Positions 17,524-26,082 of a DNA stretch of 64,000 nucleotides are shown piece after piece. The first letter of the stretch is position 1. Each line of letters opens with the position of its first letter. The notes beneath the pieces are model-generated. The model had not been told where the DNA came from. It saw only the letters and a list, made by a program, of their open reading frames with translations, and ran no database searches. The position numbers and the translations under genes are program-made. The DNA comes from Aureibaculum luteum (lineage in GTDB: Bacteria; Bacteroidota; Bacteroidia; Flavobacteriales; Flavobacteriaceae): NCBI RefSeq assembly GCF_003449015.1, contig NZ_QRGD01000003.1, positions 372,001 to 436,000 on the forward strand, in the 5' to 3' direction.

Positions 17524-17664
17524 TAGCTACCTTTGACTCTAGAAAACATCAATTTTAATACATTTATATAGTATATTAACACAATTAATCCACACACCAT
17601 TTAAAAATGTTAATTTAGAACATAAAGTTGTTAAATGTCTATAGGTTTACCGGATAATATCTCG

Positions 17665-17672
17665 TAATTTTG
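17665..17672 (+). promoter_or_regulatory. -7 box of the AraC-type regulator
   Basis: TAATTTTG matches TAnnTTTG exactly and lies 17 bp before the ATG. No -33 TTG at the usual distance. Confidence 0.5.
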
Positions 17673-17689
17673 TAACAATAATATATAAT

Positions 17690-18574
17690 ATGACAATGAT
17701 TAAGAAACCAACTTTTGAAAAGATAAGTCCAAATTTTGGAAGTTCTGTTTTGGTAATGCAGCATACTAAAAAGATAAAAAACAAGAACTCCGCATTTTGG
17801 CACTTTCACCCAGAAATAGAATTAGTATATGTTGATAAAGGAAAAGGAAAGAGACATATAGGTAACCATTTGTCATATTTCAATAACAGTCAACTCATAT
17901 TAATTGGATCTAACCTACCACATAACGGATTTGCAGATCGTCTTACCACCAGAGGTACAGAAACAATTGTGCAATTTAAGCCTGATTTCTTAGGAGAAAA
18001 CTTCTTTAAGATTCCAGAAATGAATGCGATTGATTTATTGCTAGAAAAAGCTAAAAAAGGATTGCTATACAGACCGGAAACAAAAGAGGTTGTTGGTCCC
18101 AAAATTCAACACTTAATTGATTTAAAAGGGTTTGAGAGGATAAGCCTATTGCTTGAAATCTTAAATGATTTAGCCAAAGCAGAAGATTATACATTATTAA
18201 ATGTAGATGGCTTCTCTTTTGAAACAGAAGCTCAAGACAGTGCGAAAATTGATATGATTTTTAAGCATATCAACACCAATTTTCAACGGCCGATTCCATT
18301 AGACGAAATAGCAGATAAAGTAAGTATGACTGTACCCGCATTTTGTAGATATTTTAAAAAAGCCACGGGTAAGACTTTTACAAAGCTAGTTAATGAATAT
18401 CGCGTTGTACACGCAACCAAATTACTCTCAGAAAGTCAGTCAAGCATAACAGATATCTGTTTTGAATGTGGTTTTAATAATTTTTCACACTTCAACAAAT
18501 TATTTAATGAGATTACAGGAAAAAGTGCTTCTAAATATAGAAGTGAGATAAAACACTTAATCAAGCAAGGCTAA
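17690..18574 (+). CDS. AraC family transcriptional regulator with cupin sensor domain
   Basis: 294 residues. N-terminal cupin-like ligand domain (FWHFHPEIELVYVDKGKGKR, SNLPHNGF) at about 25-110, linker, then the double helix-turn-helix domain at about 190-290 (IPLDEIADKVSMTVPAFCRYFKKATGKTF and SITDICFECGFNNFSHFNKLF). This layout is that of one-component activators responding to small molecules, often sugars. It is divergent from secreted paralogue 3 and is the obvious candidate regulator. Its stop codon abuts that of sppA (TAATTA) with no space for a separate terminator. Confidence 0.88.
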   Translation: MTMIKKPTFEKISPNFGSSVLVMQHTKKIKNKNSAFWHFHPEIELVYVDKGKGKRHIGNHLSYFNNSQLILIGSNLPHNGFADRLTTRGTETIVQFKPDFLGENFFKIPEMNAIDLLLEKAKKGLLYRPETKEVVGPKIQHLIDLKGFERISLLLEILNDLAKAEDYTLLNVDGFSFETEAQDSAKIDMIFKHINTNFQRPIPLDEIADKVSMTVPAFCRYFKKATGKTFTKLVNEYRVVHATKLLSESQSSITDICFECGFNNFSHFNKLFNEITGKSASKYRSEIKHLIKQG

Positions 18575-20335
18575 TTATTTAATTTTTAGCTCAAATGGCA
18601 TTCTCGCTTGTACACCTTTTAGAGTTGAAAACGCTTTTATGTTTTTATAAATTTGGTAATTTTCAACTCCCAATTCTTCTTTTAAAATACTTTCTTTACT
18701 CATTCTAATAAATGAAAGTGGATTAAATGCATCTTTAAAATCAGTTTTATAACGTGGGTAATTGGTAATACCAAAATCAGTTATATCTGCCAACTCTGCC
18801 GCCCTATTAACGGCATCATTTAAACTTCCTAACTTATCTACTAAACCATTTTCTAAAGCTTCTACCCCTGTCCAAACTCTTCCTTGAGCAATACTATCAA
18901 CTTTTGCTTCTGTCATATTTCTACCTTGAGCAACACGGCTTACAAAAGTTTTGTAAATACCTTCTACACCCTCCTTAGCAACTTTATAAAATTCGTCAGT
19001 CATCGGTTTAAAAGGACTGTAAGCAAACGAATTTTTATTAGTACCAACTTGTTCTGCATTAACACCAATTTTCTTTGTTAATTCACTAAAATTGGGTATA
19101 ATTCCAAAGACACCTATAGACCCTGTAATTGTAGTGGGCTCTGCAAAAATTTCATTAGCATTACAAGCTATATAATATCCTCCAGATGCAGCATAATTAC
19201 CCATAGAAACCACAAGAGGCTTTTCTTTTTTGGTTAATTCTAACTCTCTCCACATTAAATCAGAGGCTAAAGCACTACCACCTGGCGAATTCACCCTTAA
19301 AACGATCGCTTTAATTTTATCATCTTTTCTTGCTTTTGTTAAGGCTTCAATAATTTTTTCTTGTCCAACAACCTCTAGTGTTCCTTTACCGTATATTATT
19401 TCACCCTGTGCGTAGATTATGGCAATTTTATCAGATGCTGATGATTTTATCCTCCCCTTTCCTGTTGATATATAATCAGAAATAGACAAGCTATTTAGTT
19501 TCTTATCTTTTTCAATTCCAACCAAACTCTTCAATTTATCTGTATATTCATCATTGTATAGCTCACCGTCAATCATGTTATTTTCTATGGCCAGTTGTGG
19601 AGTTCTTGCTAATAAGTCATCAGCAATAGCATTTATTTCTTCTTCTGTTTTATTTCTACTTTCGGCAATATCTACGACGATTTCATTCCAAATAGAGTTC
19701 AAAAAAGAGGAAACCTGTTCTCTGTTTGCTTCACTCATTTCATTGGCTAAAAATGGTTCAACTGCACTTTTATATTTACCATGACGAATAACCTCCATTT
19801 TAACTCCTGACTTTTCTTGTAAGTCTTTATAATATAAAATCTCCGTTGACAACCCTCTAAAATCAACTTCCCCAACAGGGTTTACAAAAATAGAATCTGC
19901 CACTGAACTTAAATAATAATTACTTTGTAAATAATAATCAGCATAGGCTGTTATAAATTTACCTGATTTTTTAAAATCTAATAATTTATCTCTTATGGCT
20001 TGTATTTGAGCTGTCCCCGCATTTACAAATAATGTATTAATATTTATTCCCTTAATTTTGTCATCTGTTTCAGCATTTTCAATAGCGTTTAAAATTTCTT
20101 GCAAACCAATTTTCCCTTCTTCCATATCAAATATTTCAGCAAATGGATCACTACTTTTAGGTGCATAATCTAATATTTGACTTTCTAAATTTAACTCCAA
20201 CACAGAGTTGTTTTTAACCGAAACAGCTGTATCCTCGGTAGAGGCCGATATAATAACAACCAATATTACAAACATTAAACCTACTGCAATAAAAACTCCT
20301 AATATTGCTGCTAATAATTCCCTTAAAAATTTCAT
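18575..20335 (-). CDS. sppA: Signal peptide peptidase SppA, 67K type
   Basis: 586 residues, with an N-terminal membrane helix (about 7-32) and two tandem ClpP-fold S49 protease domains. The long form uses a Lys from the first half (IRHGKYKSAVEPF) and a Ser in the second (SMGNYAASGGYYIAC) as the catalytic pair, and both are here. It degrades cleaved signal peptides and other membrane fragments. LRVNSPGGSALASDLMWREL and ITGSIGVFG are further family signatures. It lies convergent to the AraC gene and divergent from folK. Confidence 0.93.
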   Translation of the reverse strand: MKFLRELLAAILGVFIAVGLMFVILVVIISASTEDTAVSVKNNSVLELNLESQILDYAPKSSDPFAEIFDMEEGKIGLQEILNAIENAETDDKIKGININTLFVNAGTAQIQAIRDKLLDFKKSGKFITAYADYYLQSNYYLSSVADSIFVNPVGEVDFRGLSTEILYYKDLQEKSGVKMEVIRHGKYKSAVEPFLANEMSEANREQVSSFLNSIWNEIVVDIAESRNKTEEEINAIADDLLARTPQLAIENNMIDGELYNDEYTDKLKSLVGIEKDKKLNSLSISDYISTGKGRIKSSASDKIAIIYAQGEIIYGKGTLEVVGQEKIIEALTKARKDDKIKAIVLRVNSPGGSALASDLMWRELELTKKEKPLVVSMGNYAASGGYYIACNANEIFAEPTTITGSIGVFGIIPNFSELTKKIGVNAEQVGTNKNSFAYSPFKPMTDEFYKVAKEGVEGIYKTFVSRVAQGRNMTEAKVDSIAQGRVWTGVEALENGLVDKLGSLNDAVNRAAELADITDFGITNYPRYKTDFKDAFNPLSFIRMSKESILKEELGVENYQIYKNIKAFSTLKGVQARMPFELKIK

Positions 20336-20590
20336 GTATCTATATATTTATTTTTTCAATTATAACATGTGCTTTACAATTTATCATTCTCATGAAATCA
20401 TAATTTTCAACATGCTGGTTCATTTTTCTTAATTACATCGAAACCAAATGAACTATTTTACTTCCCTAATAGGTCTTGTTATTATTTAAAATGTTACAAC
20501 AAAATACTATTAACATTTTAAAATGTTTATAAATTGAGCGGCAAAGATAATCTTTTATCTAATGATTTTATTTTTCTTTGTACCACTTTC

Positions 20591-21733
20591 ATGAAAATTC
20601 AAAGAACCACATATTTATCATTGGGTAGTAACGTTGGAAATCCCATAGAAAATCTACAATTAGCGATTAATTCAATTGCTAAAAACGTAGGTAGAGTTAC
20701 CAAAATATCTTCTGTTTACAAAACAGCTTCGTGGGGTTTTGATAGTGATGATTTTCTAAATATTTGTATTGCAGTTTCTAGTCACTTAAATCCTGAAAAT
20801 TTATTAGAACGTGTTTTAACAATTGAAACAGAACTTGGTAGAAATAGAGGTACCTCAACAGCATATAAAGCTAGGATAATTGACATTGACGTGCTACTAT
20901 TTGATGATGAAGTCATTTTTTACAACAATTTGACGGTACCGCATCCACGTATGTTAGAACGTAAATTTGTTTTAGTGCCTTTGGCTGAAATTGCTCCGTT
21001 ACTTAAACACCCTATAGCCAAAGAAACAATAACTAAATGTTTGGCCCATTGTGATGATGCCTTGGAAATTAAAAAGACCAATCTAACTCTAACACGACCT
21101 ATATCAATTATTGAAAAATACAATTACATAGCTATTGAAGGAAATATTGGTGCTGGTAAAACAACATTAGCAAAAATGATTGGTGATGACTTTAATGCAA
21201 AACTAGTATTAGAACGTTTTGCTGACAATCCGTTTTTACCCAAGTATTACGAAGACATGGAAAAATATGCTTTTCCTTTAGAAATGAGTTTTTTGGCAGA
21301 TAGATATCAACAACTTTCAGATGATTTAGCTCAGTTTGACTTATTTAAAAACTTTATTGTTTCCGACTATTATATTTTCAAATCTCTCATTTTTGCACAA
21401 GTTTCTTTATCTAACGAAGAATATAAATTATATAGACGCATTTTTGATGTAATGTATAAAGAAATTACCAAGCCCGATTTGTATGTTTATCTTTACCAGA
21501 GTATTGATAGCCTGCTAGAAAATATTAAAAAAAGAGGACGAGCATATGAGCAAAACATAAAACCTGAATATTTAGAACAAATACATCAGGGCTATGTTAA
21601 CTTTATTAAAACAGAGCAAAATTTAAACACATTAATAATTGATGTCTCTGAAATGAATTTTGAGAAAAACAGTGAAGATTACCACACCGTTATTGATATA
21701 ATCAATAATGACAAAAGCACTGTCAAAGAATAA
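20591..21733 (+). CDS. folK: Fusion of HPPK (FolK) and deoxynucleoside kinase
   Basis: About 380 residues. Residues 1-150 are 6-hydroxymethyl-7,8-dihydropterin pyrophosphokinase, a folate-pathway enzyme: YLSLGSNVGNPIENLQLAI, SSVYKTASWGFDSDDFLN, ELGRNR and the metal-binding IDIDVLLFDDEV. Residues about 170-380 are a deoxynucleoside kinase: P-loop IEGNIGAGKTTLAK, LERFADNPFLPKYYED, the DRYQQ region and RGRAYEQNI lid. The start at 20591 (MKIQRTTYLSLGSN) fits the family; a TTG 19 codons upstream does not add conserved sequence. The fusion ties folate synthesis to deoxynucleoside salvage and is, to my recollection, frequent in Flavobacteriia. Confidence 0.92.
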   Translation: MKIQRTTYLSLGSNVGNPIENLQLAINSIAKNVGRVTKISSVYKTASWGFDSDDFLNICIAVSSHLNPENLLERVLTIETELGRNRGTSTAYKARIIDIDVLLFDDEVIFYNNLTVPHPRMLERKFVLVPLAEIAPLLKHPIAKETITKCLAHCDDALEIKKTNLTLTRPISIIEKYNYIAIEGNIGAGKTTLAKMIGDDFNAKLVLERFADNPFLPKYYEDMEKYAFPLEMSFLADRYQQLSDDLAQFDLFKNFIVSDYYIFKSLIFAQVSLSNEEYKLYRRIFDVMYKEITKPDLYVYLYQSIDSLLENIKKRGRAYEQNIKPEYLEQIHQGYVNFIKTEQNLNTLIIDVSEMNFEKNSEDYHTVIDIINNDKSTVKE

Positions 21734-21786
21734 ACATACCGTTTACTATCTCAAAAAAATAAGACGTAAGTATCATAAAAAGGATA

Positions 21787-22122
21787 CTATTTCTCTAATA
21801 ACTCCAATTTCTCAGCGAAATAGTCGCAAAAATCTCGCATTGTTGCTGTCATTTTTTCATCATTAGTAGCACGATAAAATGTATCTGACATAGAAAGTAA
21901 TGTCTGATGAAAAAAGTGTTGCATTTCATCAAGAGGCATATCTTTTGTCCATAAGTCCATTTTCAAAGTTTCCTTCTTTTTATCATCCCAAACAGAAATT
22001 AAAACCGCCTTTGTAGGTTCATTATCAATTCCTCCATCTTTGGCATCCCAAGATAATTTTTCAGGAATTTTATTTTCGTCTAGTTCTACAGTAAATTTTA
22101 TTTCGGAATTATGTTTTGACAT
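21787..22122 (-). CDS. gldC: Gliding motility protein GldC
   Basis: 111 residues, no signal peptide. The sequence follows GldC along its length: EIKFTVELDENKIPEKLSWDA, the KAVLISVWDDKKKETLKMDLWT core, and LDEMQHFFHQTLLSMSDTFYRAT. GldC is a small protein genetically linked to gldB in gliding flavobacteria; it helps gliding but its biochemical role is unknown. It follows gldB by 81 bp on the same strand. Confidence 0.92.
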   Translation of the reverse strand: MSKHNSEIKFTVELDENKIPEKLSWDAKDGGIDNEPTKAVLISVWDDKKKETLKMDLWTKDMPLDEMQHFFHQTLLSMSDTFYRATNDEKMTATMRDFCDYFAEKLELLEK

Positions 22123-22203
22123 AGGATTAGTATATTAGTGAAAGTAATTTAATAGTATTTATGATCTATTACGTTTAGGTAATTAAAAACACCCAAATGA
22201 ATA

Positions 22204-23163
22204 CTATTTACTTGGCTTATATTTCGATTTTTTAAATATCTCTTCGTTTTTCATTTTTAACATATCTTGTAAAGACGTGTCCGTATTTTGCATAAATGCT
22301 CTTACAATTTGCCAGCCAAACCACACTCCAATACTTCCGGGTGTTTCATTATCATTGGCTCTATAAAATTTTGAAAATGGAGCATTATCAATAAACCGTC
22401 GAGAGAGTTCTTGCTCAGTACTAAATAATATTTTGTTTTCAATAAAATATTTCCAAACCTCTTCATCATTATACTCCGCCCACTCTATTTGTTCTTGGGT
22501 ATAACCTATCTTTTCAGCATCATTAACTTCTGGTACATACGCATCAAGCAAATACAACTTTTTACCTTGCTGTACCATTCTAGAAACAAAAGTTCTATCT
22601 GTTGAAAACATTATTTGAACATTTGTAATTGCATTTGCTACATCAACAATTAAATGCTCTTTTGTGAAATTTTGTTTTATATAACTAGGATAATCCTGAT
22701 ATATTTCACTATCCTCTCCTAGATAAACATCTAACGAAACAAATAACAAACTATCTGCATAAACTACTTTAGTTTCATAATCAACATTAGATAGTAAAGT
22801 TATTACTTTGGGTGATTTAAAATTTGGATAATAATATTTAATATGCTTGAATAACTCCACTATTTGTTCTTTTTCAGTTGAAAAATCACTAAATACTTTC
22901 TGCGTTTCTGTATATAATTCCTGCTCATCTTTATCTTCAATTTTATGTAACCAAATACTATCATGGTTTTGAGCTGGGAACAAATAAGGATATTTACTTT
23001 TTAACTGAGGTAACTTTTCTGAAGTTAATGTGTAAAACTCTTGATCAAAGCGGTTTACATCAACTTTAACTGAAATATCAGAAACGTCAATGTCTGACTT
23101 CTCTTTTTTTGTACAGTTTATTAAAGTTAATAGTAAGATTAAGAAAGAAACGTATTTATACAT
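22204..23163 (-). CDS. gldB: Gliding motility lipoprotein GldB
   Basis: 319 residues with a lipoprotein signal (LLLLTLINC, acylated Cys near residue 17). GldB motifs are visible: FDQEFYTL, KSKYPYLFP, the ADSLLFVSLDVYLGEDSEIY segment and the C-terminal PGSIGVWFGWQIVRAFM. GldB is an essential component for gliding and T9SS function in Flavobacterium johnsoniae, attached to the cell envelope. It is followed by gldC and lies divergent from nadE, an arrangement found in other gliding Flavobacteriia. Confidence 0.93.
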   Translation of the reverse strand: MYKYVSFLILLLTLINCTKKEKSDIDVSDISVKVDVNRFDQEFYTLTSEKLPQLKSKYPYLFPAQNHDSIWLHKIEDKDEQELYTETQKVFSDFSTEKEQIVELFKHIKYYYPNFKSPKVITLLSNVDYETKVVYADSLLFVSLDVYLGEDSEIYQDYPSYIKQNFTKEHLIVDVANAITNVQIMFSTDRTFVSRMVQQGKKLYLLDAYVPEVNDAEKIGYTQEQIEWAEYNDEEVWKYFIENKILFSTEQELSRRFIDNAPFSKFYRANDNETPGSIGVWFGWQIVRAFMQNTDTSLQDMLKMKNEEIFKKSKYKPSK

Positions 23164-23250
23164 TTATTAAAATTTAGTATTTTCGCTAAAACGTTTTTAT
23201 CATTATAGCGTAAGGATTTACGTGCGACAAAACTACTAAATTGTTTTACA

Positions 23251-24042
23251 ATGCAAACAGAAAAAGTAACAAAACATATTGTTAATTGGCTAAAGGATTA
23301 TGCGACTAAAGCTGGAGTTAAAGGATTTGTAATCGGAATTTCTGGTGGAATTGACTCTGCTGTTACCTCTACACTTTGTGCCGAAACGGGTTTAGAGTTA
23401 CTTTGCTTAGAAATGCCCATACACCAAGCTGAAAGTCAAGTTACAAGAGCTCAAGAGCACATTGCACAACTTAAAGTACGTTACCCAAAAGTACGTTCTA
23501 AGAACATAAACCTATCCTCTGTTTTTGATGCTTTTGATGATTTACTACCTGATGAAGCCGCTAATGATAAAGTGGATTTATCTATGGCAAACACTAGAGC
23601 ACGATTAAGAATGAGTACACTTTATTATTTTGCAGGTATACATGGTCTTTTGGTATGTGGTACAGGTAACAAAGTAGAAGATTTTGGTGTAGGCTTCTTT
23701 ACAAAATATGGTGATGGTGGTGTAGATTTAAGTCCAATAGCTGATTTAATGAAATCTGAAGTTTATAAAATTGGAGCACATTTAAAAGTACCTGAATCTA
23801 TTTTAATTGCAAAACCTACAGACGGTTTATTTGGCGACTCTAGAACTGATGAAGACCAAATTGGAGCGAGTTATGATGAATTAGAATGGGCTATGAAAAT
23901 GATTGCTCAAGGTAAAACGTTAAAGGATTTTGACGGACGAGCAAAACGAGTTGTTGAAATTTACTTACAACGCCACAGAGCTAATAAACATAAAATGGTG
24001 GCAATACCAGTTTGCGAGATCCCTGAGGAGTTAATGGATTAA
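23251..24042 (+). CDS. nadE: NAD(+) synthase, ammonia-dependent type
   Basis: 263 residues, without the N-terminal glutaminase domain of the long form. The ATP-pyrophosphatase P-loop is GISGGIDSAVTSTL; GTGNKVEDFGVGFFTKYGDGG, DLSPIADLMKSEVY and the C-terminal HRANKHKM are family features. It converts nicotinate adenine dinucleotide to NAD. The stop codon overlaps the dnaG stop codon from the opposite strand by 4 bp. Two other nucleotide-cofactor genes, nadK and pdxJ, lie 8-10 kb away. Confidence 0.95.
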   Translation: MQTEKVTKHIVNWLKDYATKAGVKGFVIGISGGIDSAVTSTLCAETGLELLCLEMPIHQAESQVTRAQEHIAQLKVRYPKVRSKNINLSSVFDAFDDLLPDEAANDKVDLSMANTRARLRMSTLYYFAGIHGLLVCGTGNKVEDFGVGFFTKYGDGGVDLSPIADLMKSEVYKIGAHLKVPESILIAKPTDGLFGDSRTDEDQIGASYDELEWAMKMIAQGKTLKDFDGRAKRVVEIYLQRHRANKHKMVAIPVCEIPEELMD

Positions 24043-26015
24043 ACTACCCTATTCAACCTGTCGTAAAGAAGCTTTTTAAGCTTTGTATAATTCACGATCA
24101 TCTCTAACATAGAATGTCGGTCGTCATCAGGAGTTTCCTCGATAAGCTCCTTAATTTTTAATTCAATTAAGATGCGACGCAAATTTAAAATGGCATCCAT
24201 AACCAATTTAGAAAGGCTTTTCTCTTTTGTACGAACGTATATTTCTTTACTTTCCCAATCGCTTAATGCATATTTCTCATCGTCCATTAAAATATCAGTA
24301 ACCACTCTACCCAATTCAGGGTCTTCGTGATTTATAAACCCGTCTGAACTTATCTTTTCATCTTGATTCAACTGATGAATAACGTCAAAATATATTTTTT
24401 TAAAAGTAGCATTGCTAAACTCAATCTCATCATCTTGTAAATGCAAATAGATTTCACTCGCTATCTTGTTTTGATAATTCTCTTTAACCAATTTTATTCT
24501 ACCCTCTTCATCTTCAACCTCTACATAATCCTCAAAATCAATTTCTTTATTACCATAAAGCAAGAGAATTTCTATCAATTGCCTTTCTAATTTATTTAAT
24601 TGATCTGTTTTTTTAAAAGCTACAGCTTCCGTCTTTACAACCGTAAAAGATTCTTGTTGATTATCTTTAGGACGCTTGGAGGCTTCTCGTTCTTCATTTT
24701 TTGATAACTGTGCCAATTCACTAAACAAAACACGTTCAGAAATGTCCATAATCTTAGCACATTCTTGGACATATATTTCTCGTTGAATCTGATTCGGAAT
24801 TTTTGAAATAGTAGCGACAATGTCTCTAATCAATCCTGCTTTTTTTACCGGATCATCTTTAACTTCATCCATCAGTATAGATACCTTAAAACGAATAAAA
24901 TCTTGAGCATTCGCATCTAAATAGGCTTCTAATTTTTCTAAAGAATTTTTCTTTGCAAAACTATCAGGATCTTCGCCATCAGGAAACATGACTACCTTAA
25001 CATTCATGCCTTGCTCTAAAATCAAATCAATACCTCGAATTGAGGCTCTCAGACCTGCTGCATCACCATCAAACAGCACCGTGATATTAGGCGTTAATCT
25101 ATTTACCAAACGAATCTGATCTGACGTTAATGCCGTACCAGAAGAAGCCACTACATTATGTATTCCTCTTTGATAAAAAGAAATAACATCTGTATATCCC
25201 TCCACCAAATAACAGTTGTCTTTTTTGGCAATACTTTGCTTGGCATTAAATATACCGTAAAGAACTTTACTTTTATGGTATAGCTCGCTTTCTGGTGAAT
25301 TAAGGTATTTAGCTGCTTTTTTATCGGAAGTTAAAATTCTACCTCCAAAACCTAGCACACGACCTGCCATACTGTGTATCGGAAAAAGTACACGTCCTTT
25401 AAAACGGTCAAATTTTTTGCTTTGTGTAGGGTCTAATTGATTTTCTTTAACAATGGTTAGTCCTGTTTTTTCTAAAAAATCTAATTGATATCCTTTCTTT
25501 AAAGCAGCATCCGTAAAAGCAGACCATTCATCTAAAGCATAACCCAATTCAAATTTTTTAATGGTTTCATCGGTAAAGCCACGTTCTTTAAAGTAACTTA
25601 ACCCAATAGCCTTTCCTTTTTGCGTATTTAATAAAACATCGTGAAAATAATTACGTGCATATTCAGAAACCAAATACATACTTTCACGTTCACTTGCCTG
25701 CACTTTTTGCTCGTCAGACTGCTCCGTTTCATCAATTTCTATATTGTATTTTTTTGCCAAGTAACGTATGGCCTCCGGATAGGTATAATGCTCATGTTCC
25801 ATTATAAAGGAAATAGCATTTCCGCCTTTACCAGAACTAAAATCTTTCCAGATTTGCTTTACAGGAGACACCATAAAAGATGGCGATTTTTCATTAACAA
25901 AAGGGCTTAACCCTTTAAAGTTACTTCCCGCTTTTTTTAGCTGAACAAAATCACCAATAACCTCCTCGACCCGAGCCGTTTCAAAAACTTTGTCTATGGT
26001 GTTTTGCGTTATCAT
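24039..26015 (-). CDS. dnaG: DNA primase lacking zinc-finger ligands
   Basis: 658 residues. DnaG makes RNA primers at the replication fork. The CHC2-type N-terminal domain (1-100), TOPRIM catalytic core (YLVEGYTDVISFYQRG, VVASSGTALTSDQI, ITVLFDGDAAG) and a C-terminal helicase-interacting region are all present. In the zinc-ribbon the four ligand positions are changed: GLSPFVNEKSPSF has Ser37 and Val40 where other DnaG proteins have Cys and His, and WKDFSSGKGG has Asp58 and Ser61 where they have Cys. The fold is otherwise conserved, so this looks like loss of zinc rather than decay. Confidence 0.95.
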   Translation of the reverse strand: MITQNTIDKVFETARVEEVIGDFVQLKKAGSNFKGLSPFVNEKSPSFMVSPVKQIWKDFSSGKGGNAISFIMEHEHYTYPEAIRYLAKKYNIEIDETEQSDEQKVQASERESMYLVSEYARNYFHDVLLNTQKGKAIGLSYFKERGFTDETIKKFELGYALDEWSAFTDAALKKGYQLDFLEKTGLTIVKENQLDPTQSKKFDRFKGRVLFPIHSMAGRVLGFGGRILTSDKKAAKYLNSPESELYHKSKVLYGIFNAKQSIAKKDNCYLVEGYTDVISFYQRGIHNVVASSGTALTSDQIRLVNRLTPNITVLFDGDAAGLRASIRGIDLILEQGMNVKVVMFPDGEDPDSFAKKNSLEKLEAYLDANAQDFIRFKVSILMDEVKDDPVKKAGLIRDIVATISKIPNQIQREIYVQECAKIMDISERVLFSELAQLSKNEEREASKRPKDNQQESFTVVKTEAVAFKKTDQLNKLERQLIEILLLYGNKEIDFEDYVEVEDEEGRIKLVKENYQNKIASEIYLHLQDDEIEFSNATFKKIYFDVIHQLNQDEKISSDGFINHEDPELGRVVTDILMDDEKYALSDWESKEIYVRTKEKSLSKLVMDAILNLRRILIELKIKELIEETPDDDRHSMLEMIVNYTKLKKLLYDRLNRVV

Positions 26016-26045
26016 ATAAGTTTGGGTAGATAATAAGTAAAAGAA

Positions 26046-26072
26046 ACCTCACAAATTTTAAATCTGTGAGGT
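26046..26072 (-). terminator. Probable terminator of clpX
   Basis: ACCTCACA (26046-26053) pairs with TGTGAGGT (26065-26072), and further A-T pairs extend the stem inward with one mismatch. On the minus strand TTTCTTTT follows. It lies 10 bp after the clpX stop codon and before dnaG. Confidence 0.6.
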
Positions 26073-26082
26073 CTTGATATGA

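Larger units (their letters stand above)
14990..17600. repeat. Three tandem units of about 918 bp (terminator + gene + promoter)
   Basis: Stop codons of the three paralogues lie at 15068, 15986 and 16905, giving periods of 918 and 919 bp. The repeated unit includes the hairpin terminator, the conserved trailer ACTCAAACTAACTAAT, the coding region and about 110 bp upstream. Units 2 and 3 are close in sequence; unit 1 has diverged in the C-terminal coding half. Confidence 0.85.

Noticed and set aside
19554-20432. Open frames antisense to sppA and into its upstream gap
   Set aside because: They are shadows of the AT-rich coding strand and its leader, without domains or start context.
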